This document shows, in pieces, positions 8,896 through 16,193 of a stretch of DNA of 64,000 bases (within the stretch, counting starts at the first letter, position 1; each line of letters starts with the position of its first letter). The DNA is taken from the NCBI RefSeq assembly GCF_025770765.1, contig NZ_JANZKY010000012.1, positions 1 through 64,000 on the forward strand, read 5' to 3'. The position numbers and the translations under genes were made by a program. A model generated the notes under the pieces. The model saw only the letters and a program-made list of their open reading frames with translations. It made no database searches and was not told the DNA's origin. This DNA comes from Propionivibrio soli (GTDB lineage Bacteria; Pseudomonadota; Gammaproteobacteria; Burkholderiales; Rhodocyclaceae).

Positions 8896-10000
8896 TCAGA
8901 CACCCTGTTTGAGGCTCGCTTCGATGAAGGCGTCGAGGTCGCCGTCGAGAATACGCTGCGTGTCGCCGAACTCGACGTTGGTACGGAGATCCTTGATCCG
9001 CGACTGATCGAGCACATAAGAGCGAATCTGGTGGCCCCAGCCGATATCGGTCTTGGAATCCTCCAGCTTCTGTTGCTCCGCTTGGCGTTTGCGCATTTCC
9101 GCTTCGTAGAGCCTTGATTTCAGCATTGCCATTGCCTCGGCCCGGTTCCGGTGCTGCGACCGGTCATTCTGGCACTGGACGACAATTCCCGACGGCATAT
9201 GGGTAATCCGGACGGCCGAGTCCGTCTTGTTAATATGCTGCCCACCAGCACCCGAGGCGCGGTAGGTGTCGATGCGCAAATCAGCGGGATTGATCTCGAT
9301 CTCGAACGAGTCGTCGATTTCAGGATAGACGAATACCGACGCGAAACTCGTATGGCGGCGCGCGTTCGAGTCGAATGGCGACTTGCGCACGAGCCGATGG
9401 ATACCTGTTTCCGATCGCAGCATGCCAAAGCAATATTCGCCGGAGAATTTGATCGTTGCCGTCTTGATGCCGGCCACGTCGCCTTCCGAGTCTTCCAAAA
9501 CTTCGACGCCATAACCCTTGCGTTCGCCGTACTTGATGTACATGCGAAGCAGCATCGATGCCCAGTCCTGCGCCTCGGTGCCGCCGGCTCCTGCCTGGAT
9601 GTCGATGAAGCAGTTGAGTGGGTCCGCCGGATTATTGAACATACGGCGAAACTCGAGCGCAGCCACTTCCTTCTCGATGCCGTCGATATCGCCCGCAACG
9701 GCTTGCAAAGTGTCGTCGTCGTTCTCGTCGCGCGCCATGCCGAACAACTCCTCGGCATCCTTGAGATTGTCGGAGACCCGGTCCAGTGTTAGTACAACGT
9801 TCTCTAGCGATTTCTTCTCTTTGGATAGTTCCTGCGCGCGCTCGGTGTTATCCCAAACGCTTGGGTCTTCGAGTTCGCGATTGACGGCATTCAGTTGGTC
9901 AGATTTCTGATCGTAGTCAAAGATACCTCCGCAACTCGTCGGCGCGCTTGGCGATATCCGAGAGTCGGTTGGCGATGGCATTGAGCTGTTCTGCTTCCAT
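8896..10000 (-). CDS. prfB: Peptide chain release factor 2, made by programmed +1 frameshift
   Basis: Release factor 2 recognises UGA and UAA stop codons and triggers peptide release. Translation starts at the ATG at 10000 ([15 protein letters not shown]), runs 27 codons to an in-frame TGA at 9917-9919, and must shift +1 there to enter the main frame ([15 protein letters not shown]). The joined product is 367 residues, close to the 365 of E. coli. The main frame shows the stop-codon-reading tripeptide SPF ([12 protein letters not shown]) and the catalytic GGQ ([12 protein letters not shown]). An open frame that extends upstream to 10143 without the shift is an artefact: its first residues do not match the family, and a TATAAT -10 box lies inside it. 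First gene of the operon with lysS. Confidence 0.95.
9917..9930 (-). promoter_or_regulatory. prfB programmed frameshift site
   Basis: On the minus strand the bases read CGGAGG TAT CTT TGA C: a Shine-Dalgarno-like element a few bases upstream of the CTT slip codon, followed by the autoregulatory TGA C. This is the classic RF2 recoding site: when RF2 is scarce the ribosome pauses at TGA and slips +1 on CTT. Confidence 0.93.
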
Positions 10001-10032
10001 AGCTTTAGGGGACGATAAGCGACAAACGTTGA

Positions 10033-10038
10033 ATTATA
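10033..10038 (-). promoter_or_regulatory. -10 box of the prfB promoter
   Basis: A perfect TATAAT on the minus strand, 33 bases upstream of the prfB ATG at 10000. I see no good -35 at 16-18 bases. It supports the ATG at 10000 as start of prfB. Confidence 0.5.
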
Positions 10039-10136
10039 TACGGAGGCTGTGGCGTATTTCGGGAATGGCCGGGCAGCTTGTAAGATTTGATGCGCGGCTG
10101 CTACCATCCGCGCCATATTCGGATGAAGCGCGAGAC

Positions 10137-10358
10137 ATGCCAAGAAAAAAATCGGCGCCGCTTCCCCAGATCGGGGCCATCGTGACGTATGTCGGCAAAA
10201 GCCGAACGCTGGCGCGCGGTGGTTACAACGTCCGCGTCGTGGCGGAAACCTGTGGGGGCCGCATGATGGTCGAGGCGATCGGGCGCAGCGGACAACCTGT
10301 GCGCTTCTCCGTCAAGAATGAGAATCTCGCGCCGCTGCAACCCGGGCTGTTCGACTAA
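10137..10358 (+). CDS. Small conserved-looking hypothetical protein
   Basis: 73 residues, basic N-terminus ([20 protein letters not shown]) and a compact, probably beta-rich, SH3-like body with Gly turns ([37 protein letters not shown]). The frame is open much further upstream, into prfB, but the ATG at 10137 leaves a normal divergent promoter region. I do not recognise a named family. The codon use is like its neighbours, and the gene is divergent from prfB and convergent with rdgC. Function unknown; confidence refers to it being a real gene. Confidence 0.6.
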   Translation: MPRKKSAPLPQIGAIVTYVGKSRTLARGGYNVRVVAETCGGRMMVEAIGRSGQPVRFSVKNENLAPLQPGLFD

Positions 10359-10398
10359 GAAGCGTCAAGTCGTTTCAGCGCCGCCCCCGCTTTAACGC

Positions 10399-11298
10399 TC
10401 AGGCTTGGTCCTCTCGTTCGCCGCCGAGCGCTTGCATTAGGTCATCCAGCAAGTGCGCGACTTCACCGGTCATGAGCGTGAAGTCGATGTCGAAGCGCTC
10501 ATCATCGTTTTCAGCCTGCTCGTCTGCTTGTTCCTTGAGGATGTCGAGAAAGGCCAGACGCTTGATCTGCATTTTTTCGTCGAGCTGGAACGATACCTTG
10601 TCGTTCCATGTCAGCGCGACGCGCGTCACGACCTTGCCTTCGGCGATGTGTTTCGGAATCTCCTCGCCTTCGAGCGTGTGCTTGACGTAACGGACCTTGG
10701 CGTCCTCGGCCGAGCGGAGTTCAAGGTCCTGATCCAGCGTGAATCCTGCGGGAGCATCGCCATCCGCCAGCCAGCCCGTCATTGCGGCGGAGGGGGACTG
10801 GTTGACATTGACTAACCGCACGGGCAATCCGTCGACGGACTTGTGCAGGTGTTCAATGAATTCCTCGGCTTTGGCGCGTGCGGACGCGTCAATTACGAGC
10901 CAGCCGTTGATCGGGTCGATCCAGCCGTACGTGGTACGCCGGTGCGTGAACGCACGGGGCAATAGTTCGAGTGTAATCGCTTCGCGCAGGTCACGCATTT
11001 CTTTGCGGCCAACGCGGCGGCCCTCGGTTTCGGCAATCTCCTTGGCGCGTTCATTGGCAAAGTGCTTGACGACCGAGGATGGCAACAACTTCTTTTCTGT
11101 GCCGAGACCGATCAGCCACTGGCGATTCACGCTATGGACGAGCGGGCCGCCATCTCTGGGCGCAACCCAGCCGAGGCTCTGCGCGTCCGTGGCATTGCAC
11201 GGTTGTAACGTGAACGAGGCTAGGCGTTCCTCCAGTTGGCCGACGTCCATTTCCCAGTTTTTCGGCAAGCGATACGCCTGCATGTTCTTGAACCACAT
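10399..11298 (-). CDS. rdgC: Recombination-associated protein RdgC
   Basis: 299 residues from the ATG at 11298, where the family's characteristic MWFKNMQAYRL begins; E. coli RdgC has 303. An in-frame extension to 11436 is rejected because a TATAAT box lies inside it. RdgC forms a ring-shaped dimer on double-stranded DNA and limits RecA filament activity. Other family-like stretches are LGWVAPRDGG, LLPSSVVKHF and the acidic C-terminal region FDIDFTLMTGEVAHLLDDL. It stands alone, convergent with a small gene and divergent from another. Confidence 0.95.
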   Translation of the reverse strand: MWFKNMQAYRLPKNWEMDVGQLEERLASFTLQPCNATDAQSLGWVAPRDGGPLVHSVNRQWLIGLGTEKKLLPSSVVKHFANERAKEIAETEGRRVGRKEMRDLREAITLELLPRAFTHRRTTYGWIDPINGWLVIDASARAKAEEFIEHLHKSVDGLPVRLVNVNQSPSAAMTGWLADGDAPAGFTLDQDLELRSAEDAKVRYVKHTLEGEEIPKHIAEGKVVTRVALTWNDKVSFQLDEKMQIKRLAFLDILKEQADEQAENDDERFDIDFTLMTGEVAHLLDDLMQALGGEREDQA

Positions 11299-11322
11299 GG
11301 TGCGATCCGGAAAAAATCGATC

Positions 11323-11328
11323 ATTATA
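11323..11328 (-). promoter_or_regulatory. -10 box of the rdgC promoter
   Basis: TATAAT on the minus strand, 24 bases upstream of the rdgC ATG. The short distance implies a very short leader. No strong -35 is seen. Confidence 0.45.
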
Positions 11329-11421
11329 GGTCGGTTCGCGCACGAAGCCGACGCCCAGGCATAAACCCTGACTACATCGCGAGTATTGAACGAATACGCG
11401 CGAGTAGTTCATAATGTGCCT

Positions 11422-11751
11422 ATGAATGATCCGCAACCAGTTGATTTACGCCGCCGAATTCGAGAACTTCAGGCGATTCCAGAGCGCGACCGTACCGATG
11501 AGCAGTGGGACGAGTTGAACGAGCTCGAGATCCGGACAGCGCCAGGCAATCGCGAATCGGAACGGCCGCTTGACCGGCAGACGGGCGCGCCCATGCCTGG
11601 CCGGCGACCGGAGCGCAATCAACCCAAGAATGGGGGAGGGCGCCAAGAGCCACGGCAGCCGCAAGAGGGCCGGCCGGAAGGGCGGCCGCCTAAGCGGCAG
11701 CATCGGCGCCCCAAACGGCAACCAGAAAAGGAAAACGCCGGCAATTCCTGA
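11422..11751 (+). CDS. Small basic, Pro/Arg/Gln-rich protein
   Basis: 109 residues from the ATG at 11422. The first 40 residues are an ordered-looking acidic/basic helix (PVDLRRRIRELQAIPERDR, EQWDELNELEI); the rest is low-complexity and strongly basic, rich in Pro, Arg, Gln and Gly, ending PKRQPEKENAGNS. This looks like a nucleic-acid-associated disordered tail, but no family is recognised. It is followed 22 bases later by a strong terminator, which supports a real gene. There is no clear Shine-Dalgarno sequence. Divergent from rdgC. Confidence 0.6.
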   Translation: MNDPQPVDLRRRIRELQAIPERDRTDEQWDELNELEIRTAPGNRESERPLDRQTGAPMPGRRPERNQPKNGGGRQEPRQPQEGRPEGRPPKRQHRRPKRQPEKENAGNS

Positions 11752-11773
11752 AGGAATCGATCAAGCGGAGAAG

Positions 11774-11805
11774 AAAACCCGGGATGTCAGCCCGGGTTTT
11801 TTATT
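11774..11805 (+). terminator. Rho-independent terminator, bidirectional
   Basis: AAAACCCGGG (11774-11783), loop of 7, CCCGGGTTTT (11791-11800), then TTATT. It lies between the convergent small basic-protein gene and dnaQ and can serve both. Confidence 0.85.
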
Positions 11806-11882
11806 GCAGCGCAGCCCCCGGGAACTAACGATCTCTTTCGGGCGCGAGAGTCGGCCCGAAGCCCCGATTCTCCGCTATGCAG

Positions 11883-12617
11883 TTACGCCGCGTTCTCCGT
11901 GCTTTCCGCCTCCAGCCACAGGCATTTTCCCTTGCTTTCCTTTTGTATGGCGGCCAGAAGCGCTTCGTGGGCAGCGATTTCGTCGACATCGGCACGGATA
12001 ACGCATTGCGCTCGCCGTGCCACTTCAATGCCCACCTGGGTTCGTTCAAGGACTGGCGCATTCGCGAGGGCCTCTTCACCGAGGTCCATGATCAGGCTTT
12101 CCTGCCCGCGCGTCATCGAGACGTAGACTTCAGCCAGGATCTCGGCGTCGAGCAAGGCACCGTGCAGCGTTCGATGCGAGTTGTCGATTCCGTAGCGCTC
12201 GCAGAGGGCATTCAGGTTGTTTTTCTTTCCCGGGTGCAACTCCTTGGCAAGAACCAACGTGTCCTGTACGGCGTGGCAGACCGTCTCGATCGGCGCCATG
12301 TCGAGCCGAGCGAGCTCGGCGTTGAGGAAGCCGATGTCGAAGGGCGCGTTATGGATGATCAGTTCCGCGCCCCGCACGAAATCCAGGAATTCAGCGGCAA
12401 TCTCGGCGAAACGGGGTTTGTCTTGCAGGAACTCGAGGCTGATGCCGTGTACCGCGAGCGCTCCGGCATCAATTTCTCGCTCCGGATTGAGATAGCGGTG
12501 AAAATGCCGATTGGATAACCGCCGGTTGCGCATTTCCACGCAGCCGAGTTCGATGATCCGGTGACCGAGCTTGTGTTCAAGGCCGGTGGTTTCCGTATCC
12601 AGAAAAATCTGACGCAT
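11883..12617 (-). CDS. dnaQ: DNA polymerase III epsilon subunit (proofreading exonuclease)
   Basis: 244 residues. A DEDDh 3'-5' exonuclease: Exo I LDTETTGL near the N-terminus, Exo II HNAPFDIGFL (about 90-100), and Exo III with HGALLDAEI (about 152-160). It removes misincorporated bases as part of the replicative polymerase core with DnaE and HolE. The tail after residue 180 probably carries the alpha-subunit contact. It lies downstream of rnhA on the same strand, as in many proteobacteria where the two are neighbours. Confidence 0.95.
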   Translation of the reverse strand: MRQIFLDTETTGLEHKLGHRIIELGCVEMRNRRLSNRHFHRYLNPEREIDAGALAVHGISLEFLQDKPRFAEIAAEFLDFVRGAELIIHNAPFDIGFLNAELARLDMAPIETVCHAVQDTLVLAKELHPGKKNNLNALCERYGIDNSHRTLHGALLDAEILAEVYVSMTRGQESLIMDLGEEALANAPVLERTQVGIEVARRAQCVIRADVDEIAAHEALLAAIQKESKGKCLWLEAESTENAA

Positions 12618-12694
12618 ATTTTGTCCCTTTATCTCTTCTCTAGCACCGAAGCGCCGCCGCTATACCATCGAGTCGGAACCGTGCTTTTTACGCC

Positions 12695-13144
12695 TCATGC
12701 CGCCAATAGTTCGTCTATGCCGCGGTTCGCAAGGCGGTCGGCGCGCTCATTGCCGGCATGCCCGGCGTGTCCCTTGATCCATTCCCAGCGGATCACATGG
12801 AGCTGGACCAGCTTGTCCAGTGCTTGCCAGAGGTCAGCATTCTTGACCGGTTTCTTGTCGCTCGTCCGCCAGCCGTTGCGTTTCCAATTGTGAATCCAGG
12901 CGCTGATTCCCTTTTGCACGTACTGTGAGTCGGTGAAGATCGTGACCGCGCTGGGACGCTTCAGGGCTTCCAGTGCCCGGATGACCGCGGTGAGTTCCAT
13001 GCGGTTGTTCGTCGTCGGTGTCTCGCCGCCCCAGAGTTCTTTTTCGGCGCCCCCTGCCTGCAGGAGGGCTCCCCAGCCCCCAGGGCCCGGGTTGCCGCGG
13101 CAAGCGCCGTCCGCATAGATAGTCACTTCTGTTTCAACGGCCAC
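12695..13144 (-). CDS. rnhA: Ribonuclease HI
   Basis: 149 residues, the usual size. It degrades the RNA strand of RNA-DNA hybrids. The four acidic catalytic residues are visible: Asp in [11 protein letters not shown], Glu in NNRMEL, Asp in FTDSQYV and Asp in GNERAD, with the conserved His in KGHAGHAGN. The basic handle region is present ([16 protein letters not shown]). Its start overlaps the end of the upstream methyltransferase gene by 11 bases, so they are probably co-translated. Confidence 0.97.
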   Translation of the reverse strand: MAVETEVTIYADGACRGNPGPGGWGALLQAGGAEKELWGGETPTTNNRMELTAVIRALEALKRPSAVTIFTDSQYVQKGISAWIHNWKRNGWRTSDKKPVKNADLWQALDKLVQLHVIRWEWIKGHAGHAGNERADRLANRGIDELLAA

Positions 13145-13856
13145 GTTCGATTTCCTTTTGGGTTACGGCGGTAAAGGGTTTGCGCGCGAGTTTCTTCTGG
13201 CCCCATGGCGGCAGGATAAGCCGCATGCTGCGCACGCGTTTGACAGCTCGCAGCAAATAGACGCCGCCGGCAAAACTCCACCAGCGATCACCGGCCGCTT
13301 CCATGAAATGCCACCGCTTCAGCCAGCGCTGTTCGTGACACGGTGGCGCGTAGCATCCGAAATTTCCGCGGTCGACCTCGAAACTAAGCAATTGCAGCCA
13401 GTCCTTGAGACGTAAGACCGAAATGTAATTCCCATTCATGGGAAAACGCCGCGAATGCTTGGGAAGACGGCGGCGTAGGCCCCACAGCGAGAACGGGTTG
13501 AAGCCGGTAATGACTAATTGGCCGTCGGGGATCAATACCCGTTCGACTTCGCGCAGGATCTGGTGCGGGTCTTCGTAGAACTCAAGGACATGCGGCAGCA
13601 CGACCAAGTCGATGCTGTTTGCGGCGAAGGGTAACTCGCGGAAATCGCAAAGGACGTCAACACCGCCGGAGTCACCAGCGCTTTGCCGTAGCGGGATGCG
13701 GTTTTGAGCGAGGAGATCGTATTGCGGCAAACCGAGCTGGAGCGCGTTGTATCCGAACAAGTCGGAAACGACGCTGTCCACCTTCTCCTGTTCCCAGGCC
13801 ATGACGTAGCGACCTTGCGGGGTCTCCAGCCATTCGTCGATACCTGGGTTTGACAT
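13134..13856 (-). CDS. SAM-dependent methyltransferase (class I, type 11 like)
   Basis: 240 residues from the ATG at 13856 ([18 protein letters not shown]). The Rossmann-like core is degenerate at motif I, but the later motifs are typical: [19 protein letters not shown] and [22 protein letters not shown]. The substrate is unknown. A methyltransferase of this kind sits beside rnhA and gloB in many beta- and gammaproteobacteria. An upstream in-frame GTG at 13874 is less likely. Only 27 bases separate it from the divergent gloB start, so their promoters must overlap. Confidence 0.88.
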   Translation of the reverse strand: MSNPGIDEWLETPQGRYVMAWEQEKVDSVVSDLFGYNALQLGLPQYDLLAQNRIPLRQSAGDSGGVDVLCDFRELPFAANSIDLVVLPHVLEFYEDPHQILREVERVLIPDGQLVITGFNPFSLWGLRRRLPKHSRRFPMNGNYISVLRLKDWLQLLSFEVDRGNFGCYAPPCHEQRWLKRWHFMEAAGDRWWSFAGGVYLLRAVKRVRSMRLILPPWGQKKLARKPFTAVTQKEIERGR

Positions 13857-13883
13857 TTTTCGCGGTTCTTCCACAATCAGCGC

Positions 13884-14645
13884 ATGTTCGACATCGTCAG
13901 GATTCCGGCTTTCAAGGATAACTACATCTGGCTGCTGCGGAAAGGCAGCGCGGCCGTTGTCGTTGATCCGGGAGATGCCGCACCCGTGCTTTCCTTCCTG
14001 CAGCGGGAAGGGCTAACGCTGACGTCGATTCTCATCACACACCACCATCGCGATCACCAGGGCGGCGTATCAGAACTGTTGGCGCACTATTCGGCGGAGG
14101 TCTTCGGGCCGGCCGCGGAGTCTATCACGGGTTTGAGCCAGCCTCTGCGCGGCGGCGAGACGATTTGTCTGACTTCCTTAGGCGTCGAAATGCAGGTCTT
14201 CGCCGTGCCTGGCCATACCCTCGGGCACTTGGCTTATTACGGGAGTGGCGTGCTGTTTTGCGGCGACACCCTGTTCGGGGCAGGGTGCGGCCGTCTGTTC
14301 GAAGGCTCGCCGGCCCAAATGCAGGCATCGCTCGCGAAACTTGCTTCGTTGCCGGATGACACTCGGGTTTACTGCGCACACGAATACACCGAGGCCAACC
14401 TGCGGTTTGCGCTGGCGGTCGAGTCGGGCAATCGAGCTCTACGCGACCGCGTCGACGACGTAGCGGTGGCCCGGGCCAAGGGCGATGCCACAGTGCCATT
14501 CACTATCGCCGGGGAAAAAGCCACGAATCCATTTCTACGCTGCCGGGAGCCGTCAGTCATCGCTTGCGCGAAAGAAAGAGGGGCCGCGTCGGACGATGCG
14601 TTGGCCGTATTCACGACGCTTCGTGCGTGGAAGAACGATTTTTGA
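13884..14645 (+). CDS. gloB: Hydroxyacylglutathione hydrolase (glyoxalase II)
   Basis: 253 residues. A metallo-beta-lactamase fold enzyme that hydrolyses S-D-lactoylglutathione to D-lactate and glutathione, the second step of methylglyoxal detoxification. The binuclear metal motif THHHRDHQGG (about 53-62), the second His in PGHTLGH, the bridging Asp in FCGDTLFGAGCGRLFEG and the His in YCAHEYTEANLRF are all present, as is the C-terminal glutathione-binding region with NPFLR. Divergent from the methyltransferase gene. Confidence 0.96.
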   Translation: MFDIVRIPAFKDNYIWLLRKGSAAVVVDPGDAAPVLSFLQREGLTLTSILITHHHRDHQGGVSELLAHYSAEVFGPAAESITGLSQPLRGGETICLTSLGVEMQVFAVPGHTLGHLAYYGSGVLFCGDTLFGAGCGRLFEGSPAQMQASLAKLASLPDDTRVYCAHEYTEANLRFALAVESGNRALRDRVDDVAVARAKGDATVPFTIAGEKATNPFLRCREPSVIACAKERGAASDDALAVFTTLRAWKNDF

Positions 14646-14713
14646 GCGGTACGGTTTTAGCCCGAAAGACTCAGTTCTTCAAAACTCACGAAGCCGCTCA
14701 ACCTCGCTCCTCG

Positions 14714-15094
14714 CTAAGCAACTTGCCAGGCGCGATCGAGGGTATCGAGGACTTTTGCCGAGTTGAACGGCTTCACGATGAATCCGTCGGCGCCGTTCTG
14801 TATGGACTCCTGCACATTCTCAACGCTCGGGTTGCCGGTAATCATGATGACGACCGTTTGCGGATACTTGCTCTTTATGTTCTGCAACGCTTCGAGCCCG
14901 TCCATCTCCGGCATCATGACATCGAGAAAAACGATATCGGGCTTTTCCTTCTCGATGAATTCGAGCGCGAGTGCGCCATTTTTCGTTTCGCCGATGACCA
15001 CGTAGCTCTCGCTGCGCAGAATGCCACGCAAGAGCGCACGCATGAGGTCGTTGTCATCGACGATCAGGATTTTTGGGGAATTGGTACGAGCCAT
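14714..15094 (-). CDS. CheY-like single-domain response regulator
   Basis: 126 residues from the ATG at 15094 (MARTNSPKILIVDDND); the frame continues upstream into the previous gene, which I reject. A complete receiver: DD near residue 12, phosphoacceptor Asp in IVFLDVMMPEMDG, Thr in MITG and Lys in VKPF. There is no output domain, so it acts by protein contact. It starts 10 bases after the response-regulator/GGDEF gene and is surely co-transcribed with it; the pair may belong to one phosphorelay. The cognate kinase is not in the immediate neighbourhood. Confidence 0.9.
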   Translation of the reverse strand: MARTNSPKILIVDDNDLMRALLRGILRSESYVVIGETKNGALALEFIEKEKPDIVFLDVMMPEMDGLEALQNIKSKYPQTVVIMITGNPSVENVQESIQNGADGFIVKPFNSAKVLDTLDRAWQVA

Positions 15095-15104
15095 GGGGGC
15101 TGAT

Positions 15105-16058
15105 TCAAGTAAGTTGGGGGTCGAGCGAGGCGATGTGGCAAACCTGATTGCCGCCGCGCTGTTTTGCCGTGTAAAGAGCGATATCGGCAACGTCGACAAG
15201 GTCTTGCGCGTACGTCTCCGGCATGGCTACTGCCGACGCGACGCCGAAGCTTAACGTCACGCGGCGATTGGACGCGTCGATATTCTCGAGTTCGAGCTGA
15301 TTGACGGCCAGCCGCATCTGCTCGGCTACACAAGTCGCACCCGCCGCCGCAGTGGCCGGTAAAACGGCGGCGAATTGTCCGCCGCCGTACCGAGCGAGGA
15401 GGTCTCCGCCGCGGTCCGTCGACTGCGCCAGGGTCTTCGCTACTCGGCGCAGACAATCGTCACCAGCGGTCGTGCCGTAGGTCTCGTTATAGCGTGTGAA
15501 AGCATCGACGTTGCACATGAGAACCGATAGTTCCTCACCTTGACGCATGGCGCGCCGCCACTCGCGTAGAAGCATGATGTCGAACTGGCGCCGGTTGGCG
15601 ATGCCCGTGAGGGGGTCGAGTCCGCTCACGCGCTTGAGTTCCTGGTTGGCTGACTCAAGCTCCTTGGTTAGGGTGACCAAATACTGGCGCGCCGCCACGA
15701 TTCGCTGCGTGGCCCTGATTTTCGAGGCCAGGATCGTTTCGTTGACGGGCAGGCAAAGGTAATCGTCGGCCCCGGCCGAGATCGCTCGTTCGAGCCAACC
15801 GCTGTCTCGCGGGCCGAACAAGTACACCGGCGTCCATTCGCCAGCGCGTTCTGCATGACGTATTCGCTGGACGAGTTCCAGGCTGTTGATATCGGGGATG
15901 GTGGCGTCGAGAAGAACGAGGTCGGGCCGCTGCTGTTCAAAGAGAGCTATGCCTTGGTTGCCGCTCACCGCTGCAATCGGCGCAATTCCTATCTTGCGCA
16001 GGTAGTCGCAAAGGAGTTGCCGGCCGCTGGCACTATCTTCGATGACGAGGGTTCTCAT
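15105..16058 (-). CDS. Receiver-GGDEF response regulator with degenerate active site
   Basis: 317 residues. N-terminal receiver (1-120) with Asp in LVLLDATIPD, but the conserved Lys is lost (YLCLPV in place of xKP). The C-terminal GGDEF domain (about 145-310) starts LDPLTGIANRRQF; the signature loop reads RYGGGQF, so the third and fourth positions of GGDEF are both altered, while RGGD keeps an RxxD inhibitory-site pattern. PleD/WspR-type architecture, but probably enzymatically silent; a c-di-GMP-binding or scaffold role is more likely. First gene of a two-gene unit with the CheY-like protein. Confidence 0.88.
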   Translation of the reverse strand: MRTLVIEDSASGRQLLCDYLRKIGIAPIAAVSGNQGIALFEQQRPDLVLLDATIPDINSLELVQRIRHAERAGEWTPVYLFGPRDSGWLERAISAGADDYLCLPVNETILASKIRATQRIVAARQYLVTLTKELESANQELKRVSGLDPLTGIANRRQFDIMLLREWRRAMRQGEELSVLMCNVDAFTRYNETYGTTAGDDCLRRVAKTLAQSTDRGGDLLARYGGGQFAAVLPATAAAGATCVAEQMRLAVNQLELENIDASNRRVTLSFGVASAVAMPETYAQDLVDVADIALYTAKQRGGNQVCHIASLDPQLT

Positions 16059-16193
16059 CCATGGTCCAAAACAAAAGTCTGCTGCGCCGGCAATTCTAGC
16101 TTGAACAGCGGGGTGTTGCTCGCATCCTGGGGCCGAGCGTGATTTCAGGGCGTGTGTTCATGATAAATTGGGTATTCCCAAGGAAAATTACGG

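Noticed and set aside
10001-10143. In-frame extension of prfB upstream of the frameshift leader
   Set aside because: The residues do not match release factor 2, a TATAAT box lies inside it, and the correct start with the frameshift site is clear at 10000.
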